Assembly: GCF_013410345.1 (NCBI RefSeq)
Contig: NZ_JACCFJ010000001.1
Location: forward strand, 2,579,001-2,643,000
Length of the DNA: 64,000 nt
Direction: 5' to 3'
From: Saccharopolyspora hordei
GTDB taxonomy: Bacteria > Actinomycetota > Actinomycetes > Mycobacteriales > Pseudonocardiaceae
Positions 34,971-43,436 of the stretch are shown here, one piece after another (position 1 is the stretch's first letter; every line of letters begins with the position of its first letter). A model generated the notes under the pieces. It searched no databases. It was not told the DNA's origin and was given only the letters and a program-made list of their open reading frames with translations. A program made the position numbers and the translations under genes.

Positions 34971-36206
34971 ATGCAACCCTGGTCATCGGTTCCCGTGCCT
35001 CGCGTGCCGGGCACGCCACGTCCGCTGCGCCTCTTCGACACCGCGACCGGCGCGGTCGAGCCCACCGAACCCGGTCCCGTCGCGAAGATGTACGTGTGCG
35101 GCATCACGCCGTACGACGCCACCCACCTCGGTCATGCCGCCACCTACCTGGCGTTCGACCTGGTCCACCGGGTGTGGCTGGACAACGGTCACCAGGTGCA
35201 CTACGTGCAGAACGTCACCGACATCGACGACCCGCTGCTGGAGCGCGCCGAGCGCGACGGTGAGGACTGGGTGGTCCTCGCGATGCGCGAGACCGCGCTG
35301 TTCCGCGAGGACATGGCGGCGCTGCGGGTGGTGCCGCCCTCCGACTTCGTCGGCGCCGTGGAGGCCATCCCGGAGATCGTCGAGGCGGTCGGCAAGCTGC
35401 TGGCCTCCGGCGCGGCCTACCAGGTCGACGACGAGCACCGCGACATCTACTTCCGGCACGCCGCCAGCGGGCGCTTCGGCTACGAGTCCCGCTACGACGA
35501 GGAGACGATGCGCGCCCTGTTCGCCGAGCGCGGCGGGGACCCGGACCGGGCGGGCAAGGAGCACCCGCTGGACGCGCTGCTGTGGCGGGCGGCTCGCGAC
35601 GGCGAGCCGTCCTGGGAGTCCGAGCTGGGCCCCGGGCGGCCGGGCTGGCACCTGGAGTGCTCGGTCATCGCACTGAACCGGCTGGGCCTGGGCTTCGACG
35701 TGCAGGGCGGCGGCTCGGACCTCGTCTTCCCGCACCACGAGTTCAGCGCCGCGCACGCCGAATCGCTGACCGGGGAGTTCCCGTTCGCCAAGCACTACGT
35801 GCACGCGGGGATGATCGGGCTGGACGGCGAGAAGATGTCCAAGTCCAAGGGCAACCTGGTGTTCGTCTCGCGGCTGCGCGGCGACCGGGTGGACCCGATG
35901 GCCATCCGCCTGGCGCTGCTGGACGGCCACTACCGCACCGACCGGTCCTGGACGGCCGACGCGCTCACCGCGGGCACGGCGCGGCTGGCGCGCTGGCGCC
36001 AGGCCGTGGCGCTGGAGTCCGGTCCGTCGGCGGAGCAGGCGGTCGCCGGGCTGCGTGACCGGCTCTCCGACGACCTCGACACCCCGCAGGCGCTGCGCGC
36101 GATCGACGCCTGGGTGGAGGAAGCCCTGACCACCGGCGGCTCGGACCGCGAAGCCCCGCGGCTCGTCCGCACCGCAGTCGACGCCCTCCTCGGCGTCGAG
36201 CTCTGA
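34971..36206 (+). CDS. mshC: L-cysteine:1D-myo-inositol 2-amino-2-deoxy-alpha-D-glucopyranoside ligase
   Basis: 411 residues, the normal MshC length. This class I aminoacyl-tRNA-synthetase paralogue joins cysteine to GlcN-Ins with ATP in mycothiol synthesis. The start ATG 34971 gives [19 protein letters not shown], a typical MshC start. The zinc and adenylate site begins with [20 protein letters not shown]: Cys near residue 43 and the HIGH motif HLGH at 52-55. [14 protein letters not shown] supplies further zinc ligands. The KMSKS motif is at 288-292. TAAGGT 7 nt upstream suggests a leaderless transcript. In contrast to many relatives it is not directly next to the DUF3090/SCO1664 pair. Confidence 0.95.
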   Translation: MQPWSSVPVPRVPGTPRPLRLFDTATGAVEPTEPGPVAKMYVCGITPYDATHLGHAATYLAFDLVHRVWLDNGHQVHYVQNVTDIDDPLLERAERDGEDWVVLAMRETALFREDMAALRVVPPSDFVGAVEAIPEIVEAVGKLLASGAAYQVDDEHRDIYFRHAASGRFGYESRYDEETMRALFAERGGDPDRAGKEHPLDALLWRAARDGEPSWESELGPGRPGWHLECSVIALNRLGLGFDVQGGGSDLVFPHHEFSAAHAESLTGEFPFAKHYVHAGMIGLDGEKMSKSKGNLVFVSRLRGDRVDPMAIRLALLDGHYRTDRSWTADALTAGTARLARWRQAVALESGPSAEQAVAGLRDRLSDDLDTPQALRAIDAWVEEALTTGGSDREAPRLVRTAVDALLGVEL

Positions 36207-36230
36207 ACCCCGAAACCCGCAGGTGACCAC

Positions 36231-36264
36231 GGGGGTGTCAGTTTCGCCTCAAACTGGCACCCCC
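36231..36264. terminator. Strong hairpin after mshC, first unit of the palindrome cluster
   Basis: Stem 36231-36244 pairs with 36251-36264 over 14 positions with a single G:T wobble; loop CGCCTC. It starts 25 nt after the mshC stop, so it may act as terminator. Its core CAGTTT-CGCCTC-AAACTG is repeated in the following 200 nt. Confidence 0.6.
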
Positions 36265-36277
36265 TCTCGCGGGCTGT

Positions 36278-36460
36278 GGCGGTGCCAGTTTTAGGCGAAA
36301 CTGTCGCCTCCATCGGCGTGCTGGGGCCTGCCAGTTCCGCCTAGAACTGTCGCCTGCACCGGAAACTGTCGCCTGGACCGGCGTGCGGGCGGCTGTCAGT
36401 TCCGCCTAGAACTGGCGCCCCACCTCACGCTCTGCGGGTGGTCAGCTCCGCCTGCAACTG
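36278..36460. repeat. Cluster of CAGTT-CGCCT-AACTG palindromes
   Basis: Four more units related to the hairpin at 36231-36264. Cores: 36286-36303 (in inverse orientation, loop TAGGCG, arms extendable to 36278-36311), 36332-36349 and 36397-36414 (both CAGTTC-CGCCTA-GAACTG) and 36443-36460 (decayed). A half-unit AAACTGTCGCCTGG lies at 36363-36376. Centre spacing is 47, 46, 65 and 46 nt. Consensus CAGTTYCGCCTARAACTG. This fills most of the 339-nt gap between mshC and the next gene; 36461-36545 shows nothing but a ribosome binding site. Confidence 0.75.
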
Positions 36461-36545
36461 GCATCGGCCCCCGACGCGCTGGGGTGTGTCGGGGGCGGGT
36501 GCTGGGCGTGCGCTCGGGGGCGCGGGACGGGAGGGTGGTCGTGGG

Positions 36546-37769
36546 ATGCGGAAGGTGTTGGTCGTCGGGGCGGGGCAGGCCGGGTTGCAGTTGGCGCTCG
36601 GCCTGCAGGCGCGGCAGTACGAGGTCACCGTGGTCTCCGCGCGGACACCGGAGCAGGTCCGCGGCGGCCGGGTGATGTCCACGCAAGCCTTGTTCGGCAC
36701 CGCGGTGGCCACCGAGCGCGCGCACGGCCTGGCCCTCTGGGACGCCGAGGCCCCGCCCATCACCGGCCTGCGCAAGACCATCGCGGAGCCGGGGGAGGGG
36801 CGGCTGCTGGACTGGTGGGCCGAGTTCTCCCGCCCCGGGCAGTCGGTGGACCAGCGGGTGAAGCTGGCGCGCTGGCTGGAGCTGTTCGCCGAGCGCGGCG
36901 GCACCGTCGAGCACCGCGCCCTCACCCCGTCCGAGCTGGACGCGGTGGCCCCGCGGTACGACCTCGCGGTGGTCGCGACGGGGACCGGCGAGCTCGGCCG
37001 GATCTTCGAGCGCGACCCGCGGCACTCGCCGTACACCGCGCCGCAGCGCGCGCTCGCGGTGGCGTACGTGCGCGGGGCCGCGGACCCCTCGCCCGACGCT
37101 GGTCTCCTCCGGGCGCACTCGGTCTCCGGCGTCGGCGACGTCTTCGTGATCCCCGGCTGGACCTCCGGCGGTCCGTGCGACGTCCTGCTGTTCGAGGGCG
37201 TCCTGGGCGGGCCGCTGGACTGCTGGTCGGACCGGCCCGGGGCGGAGCAGCAGTGGACCCGGATGCGGCAGCTGCTGCGCGAGCACCTGCCGGCCGAGCA
37301 CGAGCGGTTCGCCGAGGCCGAGCTGACCGACGACCGCGCCACCTTGGTCGGGGCGGTGACCCCGGTGGTGCGCACACCCGTGGCCGAGCTGCCCTCCGGG
37401 ACGGCGGTGCTGGGCATGGGGGACGCGGTGGTGACCAACGACCCGATCACCGGCCAGGGCGCCAACCTCGCCAACCGGTGCGCCGAGACCTACCTGGACA
37501 GCGTGCTGGCGCGCGGCGAGCAGCCGTTCGACCGCGCGTGGATGCGGCAGACCTTCCACCGGTTCTGGCAGCACGCGCAGCACGTGGTGACCTGGACGAA
37601 CGCGGCGCTGGGCCCGCCTCCGCCGCACGTGCAGCGGATCATGGCCGCCGCCGCGGAGCACCCCGAGGTCCGCCACCGCTTCGCGGACGCCTTCGACGAC
37701 CCGTCGGACCTGCGGACCTGGTTCCTCGACCCGGACGGTGCCGACGAGTACCTGCGCAGCGTCGCGTGA
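36546..37769 (+). CDS. Styrene monooxygenase StyA-like FAD-dependent oxygenase
   Basis: 407 residues. VLVVGAGQAGLQLALGL (residues 4-20) is the FAD-binding Rossmann motif, and STQALFGTA matches the StyA/indole-oxygenase group. The second nucleotide region is YDLAVVATGTGELGRIFERD near residue 140, and TAVLGMGDAVVTNDPITGQGANLANR near residue 285 is the FAD-binding DG-type motif with G-Q-GAN. Two-component enzymes of this group epoxidise styrene or oxidise indole and need a flavin reductase (StyB). No reductase gene is near. ATG 36546 has GGAGGG upstream. Physiological substrate unknown. Confidence 0.85.
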   Translation: MRKVLVVGAGQAGLQLALGLQARQYEVTVVSARTPEQVRGGRVMSTQALFGTAVATERAHGLALWDAEAPPITGLRKTIAEPGEGRLLDWWAEFSRPGQSVDQRVKLARWLELFAERGGTVEHRALTPSELDAVAPRYDLAVVATGTGELGRIFERDPRHSPYTAPQRALAVAYVRGAADPSPDAGLLRAHSVSGVGDVFVIPGWTSGGPCDVLLFEGVLGGPLDCWSDRPGAEQQWTRMRQLLREHLPAEHERFAEAELTDDRATLVGAVTPVVRTPVAELPSGTAVLGMGDAVVTNDPITGQGANLANRCAETYLDSVLARGEQPFDRAWMRQTFHRFWQHAQHVVTWTNAALGPPPPHVQRIMAAAAEHPEVRHRFADAFDDPSDLRTWFLDPDGADEYLRSVA

Positions 37770-37861
37770 CGGCCCGGCACGAGCCGTGCTCGTTCACCCG
37801 GACGGACTGCGAAGGGGGCGGTGACCGCTCGCGGCCGGGGACGCGCCGGGCCGGAGTGGAG

Positions 37862-37894
37862 GGTCGGGTGACGGGCGCGCCCCGTCACCCGACC
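37862..37894. terminator. Perfect hairpin between convergent styA-like and chitinase genes
   Basis: GGTCGGGTGACGGG (37862-37875) pairs perfectly with 37881-37894 around a 5-nt loop. It ends 17 nt before the chitinase stop and probably terminates transcription from both sides. Confidence 0.65.
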
Positions 37895-37911
37895 GCCGCC
37901 TTCCCCGCGCG

Positions 37912-39051
37912 TCAGCGTGCCGTGTGGGCGTCGTGGGCCTGGGCGAACTCGTTGCCGTGGAAGACGTCCCAGTTGATCGACCAGGCCATCAGGCCGCGCA
38001 GGCCCGGGTAGGTGCCGTGCGGCTGGTAGGCGCCGCAGCCGGTCCCGGTGCGCAGGCAGTCGAGCGCCGCGTGGACCTCCGGCACCGGCGTGAAGCCGTT
38101 GCCCGCCGGCTCGGCCGCGGGCAGGCCGATGGCCACCTGCTCCGGCGCCAGCGGGTCGAAGGTGCCGGCCGAGCCGCCCGCCAGCGGGAAGCCGGTCAGC
38201 AGCATGTCGATCATCGCGATGTGGAAGTCCGCGGTGCCCATCGTGTGGTACTGGTCGTCCAGGCCCAGGACGGGACCGGAGTTGTAGTTCTGCACGTGCA
38301 GCAGGTCCAGCCGGTCGCGCAGCGCGTCGATCACCGGCAGGTACGCGCCCGCGCGCGGGTCGGCCCCGGTGCCGCCGCCGTAGTGCTGGTAGCCGACCTG
38401 CACGAAGAAGGTCTCCGGGGCCATGGTCAGCACGAAGTCCTCGCCGTAGCGGTCGGTGAGGGCGCGCAGCGCGTCGATCAGGTTGACCACCACCGGGGTG
38501 GTCGGGTTCTTCAGGTCGGTGTCGCCGGGGGCGAGCTCCAGCGAGTGGCCCTCGAAGTCGATGTCGAGGCCGTCCAGGCCGTAGCGGTCGATGATCGCGG
38601 AGGCCGACTCCACGAACGCGTCGCGCGCGGCGGTGGTCTCCAGCCGCACCTGCCCGTTCGCGCCGCCGATCGACAGCAGCACCTTCGTGCCCTCGGCCTG
38701 CTTGGCGCGGATCCCGGCGAGGAACTCCTCGTCGCTCTCCACGTTCGGGCACTCGTCGGCCGGGCAGCGGGTGAACTCCAGCCGGCCGGAGGTGGGCGAG
38801 GTCGGTTCGGCGAAGGCCAGGTCGATGACGTCCCACTCGTCGGGCACGTCGGCGATGCGCACGTAGCCGGAGCCGTTGGCGAAGCTGGCGTGCAGGTACC
38901 CGACCAGGGCGTGCGCCGGGACGTCGGCCGCGGTGCCGCGCTCCGGGGCGGTGGGTGCGGCGGCGTTCTCCGGTGTGGCGGTGGCGGAGGCCGGTGCGGC
39001 GACGAGGGCGAGCCCGGCCAGCACGGCGAGAGCGGTGCGGATCCGTGACAT
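37912..39051 (-). CDS. Secreted GH18 chitinase
   Basis: 379 residues from ATG 39051, with GGAG upstream. Residues 1-24 are a signal peptide (TALAVLAGLALVAAPASATA). The catalytic domain is a glycoside hydrolase 18 barrel: VLLSIGGANGQVRLETT near residue 122, and the DxxDxDxE motif as YGLDGLDIDFEG near residue 157, with Glu as acid/base. MAPETFFVQVGYQHYGG and LLHVQNYNSGP fit chitinase D/ChiC-type enzymes. It ends with a WSINWD motif. There is no separate chitin-binding module. A DasR-like operator lies 43-80 nt upstream. Confidence 0.9.
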   Translation of the reverse strand: MSRIRTALAVLAGLALVAAPASATATPENAAAPTAPERGTAADVPAHALVGYLHASFANGSGYVRIADVPDEWDVIDLAFAEPTSPTSGRLEFTRCPADECPNVESDEEFLAGIRAKQAEGTKVLLSIGGANGQVRLETTAARDAFVESASAIIDRYGLDGLDIDFEGHSLELAPGDTDLKNPTTPVVVNLIDALRALTDRYGEDFVLTMAPETFFVQVGYQHYGGGTGADPRAGAYLPVIDALRDRLDLLHVQNYNSGPVLGLDDQYHTMGTADFHIAMIDMLLTGFPLAGGSAGTFDPLAPEQVAIGLPAAEPAGNGFTPVPEVHAALDCLRTGTGCGAYQPHGTYPGLRGLMAWSINWDVFHGNEFAQAHDAHTAR

Positions 39052-39093
39052 GGGTGCTCCGATCCGGACAGAGGTGGTCTCCGGAGCACACAA

Positions 39094-39131
39094 ACTGGAC
39101 TAGACCACTGCCGAGGTCAAGGTCCAGACCA
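39094..39131 (-). promoter_or_regulatory. DasR-type operator pair in front of the chitinase
   Basis: At 39094-39109 the sequence ACTGGACTAGACCACT matches the known DasR consensus ACTGGTCTAGACCACT at 15 of 16 positions. At 39120-39131 AGGTCCAGACCA is a second, weaker site resembling the 12-bp repeats of Streptomyces chitinase promoters. A minus-strand TTGACC hexamer (39120-39115) lies between the two cores. GlcNAc-responsive repression by a DasR-like GntR regulator is likely; no such gene is in the window. Confidence 0.7.
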
Positions 39132-39142
39132 GTTCTCGCCAC

Positions 39143-39182
39143 CACGCCCGGCCCGGGGGACCACGCGCCCGGGCCGGGCGTG
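39143..39182 (-). terminator. Hairpin after the PAC2 gene
   Basis: CACGCCCGGCCCGGG (39143-39157) pairs perfectly with 39168-39182 around a 10-nt loop. It lies 23 nt past the minus-strand PAC2 stop and upstream of the chitinase operator. Confidence 0.6.
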
Positions 39183-39205
39183 TCAGGCGAGTGCGGAGGG
39201 GCGTC

Positions 39206-40111
39206 TCAGCCCGGGCCGGGGCCCATCGGGCCCTTGCCGCCCGGACCGCGGCGGCGCAGGTAGCGCTCGAACTCCGCGGCGATGGCGTCCCCGCTGGTCT
39301 CGGTCAGCTTGACCTCGGCGTCCCCGCGCTCCTCCAGCGCGCGGACGTAGTTGCGGACGTCCTCGTCCTCCTCGGCCATCTCGCTGACCGTCTGCTCCCA
39401 CTCCTCGGCCTGCTCCGGCAGGTTGCCCAGCGGCACCTCCACGTCGAGGGCGTCCTCCACCCGGTGCAGCAGCGCGAGGGTCGCCTTCGGCGACGGGGGC
39501 TGCGAGACGTAGTGCGGCACGGCCGCCCAGAACGAGATCGCCGGGATCCCGGCCTGCACGCACGCGTCCTGGAACACCCCGACGATGCCGGTCGGTCCCT
39601 CGTAGCGGGAGCGCTCCAGGCCGTAGCGGGCCGCCGACTCGGTGTCGTACGCCGCGCCGGTCACCGGCACCGGCCGGGTGTGCGGGGCGTCGGCGAGCAG
39701 CGCACCCAGCGTCACCACGGTGCGGGCGCCCAGCCGCTCGATCTGCTCGACGAGCTCGGCGCAGAAGGCCCGCCACCGCATGTTCGGCTCGATGCCGTGC
39801 ACCAGCACCACGTCGTGCTCGCAACCCGGCGGCCGGCAGACCGAGAGCCGCGTGGTCGGCCAGGTGATCTGGCGGGTGATGCCGTCGACCAGCTTGACCG
39901 TCGGGCGGGAGACCTGGAAGTCGTAGTACGGGTCCGGGTCGATCTCGCTCAGCGGTTCGGCGTCCCAGATGAGCTGCAGGTGCTCGATCGCGGAACTGGC
40001 TGCGTCCCCGGCGTCGTTCCACCCCTCGAAGCCGGCGATCACGATCGGGCCGGTCGGCTCGGGCGGCTCGGCGCGCGTTCGTTCGTTGGTGTGTGCGTCG
40101 CGATCGGTCAC
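39206..40111 (-). CDS. PAC2 family protein (proteasome assembly chaperone-like fold)
   Basis: 301 residues from GTG 40111. The conserved start is IVIAGFEGWNDAGDAASSAIEHL (about residues 23-45). FQVSRPTVKLVDGITRQITWP, LVHGIEPNMRWRAFCAELVE and VTLGALLADAPHTRPVPVTG follow; the C-terminus is acidic, then Arg/Gly-rich (RRRGPGGKGPMG). It matches M. tuberculosis Rv2125. The fold is shared with archaeal and eukaryotic proteasome assembly chaperones, but a link to the proteasome here is not shown. TAGGCT (40123-40118 on the minus strand) ends 6 nt upstream, so it is probably leaderless. Confidence 0.88.
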   Translation of the reverse strand: MTDRDAHTNERTRAEPPEPTGPIVIAGFEGWNDAGDAASSAIEHLQLIWDAEPLSEIDPDPYYDFQVSRPTVKLVDGITRQITWPTTRLSVCRPPGCEHDVVLVHGIEPNMRWRAFCAELVEQIERLGARTVVTLGALLADAPHTRPVPVTGAAYDTESAARYGLERSRYEGPTGIVGVFQDACVQAGIPAISFWAAVPHYVSQPPSPKATLALLHRVEDALDVEVPLGNLPEQAEEWEQTVSEMAEEDEDVRNYVRALEERGDAEVKLTETSGDAIAAEFERYLRRRGPGGKGPMGPGPG

Positions 40112-40117
40112 CGATCC

Positions 40118-40123
40118 AGCCTA
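40118..40123 (-). promoter_or_regulatory. Leaderless -10 box of the PAC2 gene
   Basis: On the minus strand TAGGCT ends 6 nt before GTG 40111 with no ribosome binding site between. Confidence 0.5.
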
Positions 40124-40259
40124 CGACGCCGCGCCGACGGCAGCGCCGGACATACCGGTGGTGCCGATCATCGCCCCTGGACGGAGGGCGGCGGTCGGTT
40201 TGACGCCCGCAGCGCCGGGCCAGACCCTTGACCTCAATCGCCTGCGGAGCGGATGCCCA

Positions 40260-42641
40260 GTGGACCACACCCGGCCGTCAACGGACCGAGACGGGATCTC
40301 GCCACGGTCCCGGTTGCGGTTGTCGATCGGACGGCGGCCGCGGGACCTGGCGCAGCTCGGCCTGGTCGGCGGGCTGCTGGCGCTGAGCGCGCTGCTCGTG
40401 CTGGTGCCGGCCAACCCGGTGGAGGTGGCGATCCACGGCCAGCTGGGCCGGATCCCGGCGGCGTCCGACCCGGTGTGGGTGGTGCTGAGCTGGTGCGGTT
40501 CGTGGGCCGGCATCGCCGCGGTGACCGCGGCGGCGGCCTACGCCGGCTGGATCCGGGTGGCGCTGCTGTGCGCGTCCGCGGGAGCGGTGACCTGGGCGCT
40601 CGCGCTGTTCATGCACCAGGCGCTCGGGCTGCACCAGGTCTCCTCGGCCGGTCCGCCCGGCGGCTACGCGTTCCCGTCCGACGAGGTGGCCGTCGTGGCG
40701 GTGCTGACCGTGGTCGCCGCGCCCTACCTGGGCGGGTGGGCCAAGTACGCCGGGTGGGGGCTGACCGCACTGGTCGGCGTCGCCGTGGTGCACCTGGGCG
40801 GGCACCTGCCGCTGGCGGCGGTGGGCGGGGCGCTGCTCGGCTGGGGCGTCGGGACGCTGTTCCACGTGGTCTGGGGCGCCCCGGACCGGCGGGTGTCCGA
40901 GGTGATCATCCGCGACGAGCTGGAGCAGGCCGGGCTGCGGCCGGTGTCGATCGCGGCGCTGCGGCACCGGTTCCTGGAGCCGCGGGAGTTCGCGGTGCGC
41001 ACCGCCGACGGCGCGACGCTGCGGGTCAAGGTGGTGCGGCGGATGAGCCGCCGCGCCGGCGCCGGGTACAAGCTCAAGCGCCTGCTCGCGGTGCTCGACG
41101 TGCAGGACGAGCCGCAGCTGTCCACCCCGCACCACGAGGTCGAGCACGAGGCCTACGTGACGCTGCTGGCCGAGCGCGCCGGGGTGCGCACCCCGCAGGT
41201 GGTGCTGGCCTGCGACGTCGAGCACGCGCCCGCGCTGCTGGTGGTGCGCCAGGTGCCGGGGCGGCGGCTGTCGGCGATGCGCGCCTCCGAGGTCGACGAC
41301 GAGCTGCTGGCCGAGGTCTGGGCGCAGGTGGCCGCGCTGGTCCGGGCCCGCATCGCCCACCACGACCTGCGCGCGAAGAACTTCCTGGTCGACCCGGAGA
41401 ACCGGCCGTGGCTGCTCAGCTTCACCTTCAGCGTCGCCGGGGCCGGCCCGGCGCGCTGTGCCCGGGACCTGGCCGAGGCGCTGGTGTCGGTCGCGGCGGT
41501 GGTGGGGGTGGAGCGCGCCGTGAGCTCGGCGATCCGCGCCCTGCCGACCGAGCAGCTGGAGGGGGCGCTGCGCAACCTGCTGCCGATGGCCCTGCCCCGG
41601 CGGATCCGCGCGCAGACGGAGAACAGCCGGTTCCTGGTGGCGAACAGCCGGTTCCTGGTGGCCGAGGTGCGGGAGGCGCTGGCCGACGGGCTCGGGCTGC
41701 CGATCCCGGGGTTCCGCTCGCCGGTCCGGCCGATCACCGTGATCGGGCTGCTGCTCATCGGTGCCGCCGTCTACCTGCTGCTGCCGGAGCTGTCGAGCAT
41801 GGACGAGGTGCTCCGGGCGGCGCGGGACGCGAACTGGTTCTGGCTGGTCGTGGCGGTGCTCACCGGGTTCGCCGCGGTGGTGCTGTCGTCGGTCTCGGTG
41901 CAGGGCTCCAGCACGATCCCGCTGCCGTTCTGGCGGACCCTGGCGGTGCAGGTGGCCGCCGCGTTCACCGGCCGCACCACGCCCGGCGGCGCGGGGTTCT
42001 TCGGGATCAACGTGGTCTACATGGAGCGGCTGGGGCTGCGCCGGCCGCTGGCGGTCGGGGTGACGCTGCTCAACCAGGCCGGCACCGGGGCGGTGGCGTT
42101 CGTGGTGGCCGTGATCGGGGTGTTCGCGGTCGGCCTGTCCGGCACGTTCACCCACCTGTCCCTCCCGACCGGCTGGCCGGTGCTGGTGGGGACGGTCGTG
42201 GTGCTGGTGGCCGCGGGCGCGGTCCTCGCCTCGCCGTTCGGGCGGCGGCGGCTCGTGGCGCCCTCGCTCGAGGTCGGCCGGGAGCTGCTGGAGGTGCTGC
42301 GGCACCCGGTCCGCGCGCTGCAGCTGTTCGGCGGGGCGCTGGGCTACCTGGTGGTGTCGGGCCTGGGGCTGGCGGCGTCGCTGGCCGCGCTGCACCCGGA
42401 CGTGGCGTGGGTGGCGGTGACGGTGGTGTTCATCATCGGCAACACGCTCGGTCACCTGGTGCCCTCGCCGGGCGGGCTGGGCGCGGTGGAGGCCGTGCTG
42501 ATCGCGGGGCTGGGCGCGATGGGCGTCCCGGCGACGGCGGCGGTGACCGCGGTGCTGCTCTCCCGCCTGCTGACCTACTGGCTGCCGGTCCTGCCCGGCA
42601 TCGCGATGTTCCGCTACCTGCAGCACAAGGGCGTCATCTGA
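40260..42641 (+). CDS. Flippase-like membrane protein with degenerate PAP2 and kinase-like domains
   Basis: 793 residues from GTG 40260 (GGAG 10 nt upstream). Residues about 25-215 form six helices resembling a PAP2 phosphatase, but its motifs are changed: FPSDE for PSGH and VHLGGHLPLAAVGG for the SR-H-D box. Residues about 216-460 resemble a small-molecule or RIO-type kinase: LLVVRQVPG, catalytic HHDLRAKNFLVD, but PWLLSFTFS where DFG is expected. Residues about 490-793 are the LPG-synthase/flippase (UPF0104) membrane domain, with FTGRTTPGGAGFF and HLVPSPGGLGAVEAVLI. It probably moves or binds a polyprenyl- or phospholipid. NSRFLVA is duplicated in tandem (nt 41622-41663). Confidence 0.8.
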   Translation: MDHTRPSTDRDGISPRSRLRLSIGRRPRDLAQLGLVGGLLALSALLVLVPANPVEVAIHGQLGRIPAASDPVWVVLSWCGSWAGIAAVTAAAAYAGWIRVALLCASAGAVTWALALFMHQALGLHQVSSAGPPGGYAFPSDEVAVVAVLTVVAAPYLGGWAKYAGWGLTALVGVAVVHLGGHLPLAAVGGALLGWGVGTLFHVVWGAPDRRVSEVIIRDELEQAGLRPVSIAALRHRFLEPREFAVRTADGATLRVKVVRRMSRRAGAGYKLKRLLAVLDVQDEPQLSTPHHEVEHEAYVTLLAERAGVRTPQVVLACDVEHAPALLVVRQVPGRRLSAMRASEVDDELLAEVWAQVAALVRARIAHHDLRAKNFLVDPENRPWLLSFTFSVAGAGPARCARDLAEALVSVAAVVGVERAVSSAIRALPTEQLEGALRNLLPMALPRRIRAQTENSRFLVANSRFLVAEVREALADGLGLPIPGFRSPVRPITVIGLLLIGAAVYLLLPELSSMDEVLRAARDANWFWLVVAVLTGFAAVVLSSVSVQGSSTIPLPFWRTLAVQVAAAFTGRTTPGGAGFFGINVVYMERLGLRRPLAVGVTLLNQAGTGAVAFVVAVIGVFAVGLSGTFTHLSLPTGWPVLVGTVVVLVAAGAVLASPFGRRRLVAPSLEVGRELLEVLRHPVRALQLFGGALGYLVVSGLGLAASLAALHPDVAWVAVTVVFIIGNTLGHLVPSPGGLGAVEAVLIAGLGAMGVPATAAVTAVLLSRLLTYWLPVLPGIAMFRYLQHKGVI

Positions 42642-42746
42642 GCCGGCCTGCGACGAGGGATGGGACACTTTCGGTGGGGTCGGTGTGGACGGTGGTGCTG
42701 TACTGGTGGGAGTCCTGGTCCGAACCAGCCTGGAGGGGATCTCCGC

Positions 42747-43436
42747 GTGACCCGCGACGCCGGCCCGACCGCGCCCGCCGCCGTCCTGTTCGACATGGAC
42801 GGGACCCTCGTCGACTCCGAGAAGCTGTGGACGATCGCGCTGGACGACTACGCGGCCCATCGCGGGGGCGCGCTCTCCGACGCCACCCGGGAGTCCATGG
42901 TCGGCTCGAACATGACCCGCAGCATGAAGCTGCTGCTGGCCGACGTCGGGATCCCGCCCACCGAGGCCGAGGTCGACGCGGCCGCGGAGTGGGTGGCCGG
43001 CCGGATGGCGCAGCTGTTCGCGCAGGGGCTGCCGTGGCGGCCGGGCGCCCCGGAGGCGCTGCGCGAGGCCCGTGCGCTCGGCGTGCCGGTCGCGCTGGTG
43101 ACCTCCACGATCCGCTCGCTCACCGAGATGGCGCTGGACACCCTGGGGCGGGACACCTTCGACGTCACCGTCTGCGGCGACGAGGTCGACGGCCGCAACA
43201 AGCCCGACCCCGAGCCCTACCTCAAGGCCGCGCGGCTGCTGGGCGTGGACCCGGCCGCCTGCGTCGCGGTCGAGGACTCGCCGACCGGGGTGGCGAGCGC
43301 GGAAGCCGCCGGCTGCCTGGTGGTCGCGGTCCCGTGCGAGGTGCCGCTGGCCCCCGGCCCGAACCGGGTGCTGCACGAGTCGCTGCACGAGGTCGACTTC
43401 GCCGCGCTCGGCGAGCTGTTCGCCCGCGCCGCGTGA
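42747..43436 (+). CDS. HAD-superfamily phosphatase
   Basis: 229 residues from GTG 42747, preceded by GGAGGGG. Motif I is VLFDMDGTLVDSEKLW (about residues 11-26), motif II the Thr/Ser of VALVTSTIRSLTEMAL, motif III the Lys of NKPDPEPYLKAA and motif IV VEDSPTGVASAEAAG. This is the beta-phosphoglucomutase-like or 2-phosphoglycolate phosphatase-like branch. The stop overlaps the ATG of the homoserine dehydrogenase (TGATG), so they are translated together. The substrate is unknown; the context would allow a phosphorylated amino-acid intermediate, but this is a guess. Confidence 0.88.
   Translation: MTRDAGPTAPAAVLFDMDGTLVDSEKLWTIALDDYAAHRGGALSDATRESMVGSNMTRSMKLLLADVGIPPTEAEVDAAAEWVAGRMAQLFAQGLPWRPGAPEALREARALGVPVALVTSTIRSLTEMALDTLGRDTFDVTVCGDEVDGRNKPDPEPYLKAARLLGVDPAACVAVEDSPTGVASAEAAGCLVVAVPCEVPLAPGPNRVLHESLHEVDFAALGELFARAA

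Noticed and set aside
36231..36460. CRISPR array
   Set aside because: The repeats are palindromes with short conserved loops, differ from copy to copy, one is inverted, the intervals are not unique spacers of equal size, and no cas gene is near.
40278..43388. 1036-codon open frame on the minus strand across the flippase and HAD genes
   Set aside because: It is rich in His, Gln, Arg and Pro without any domain, as expected for the complement of GC-rich codons; the plus-strand genes have clear families.
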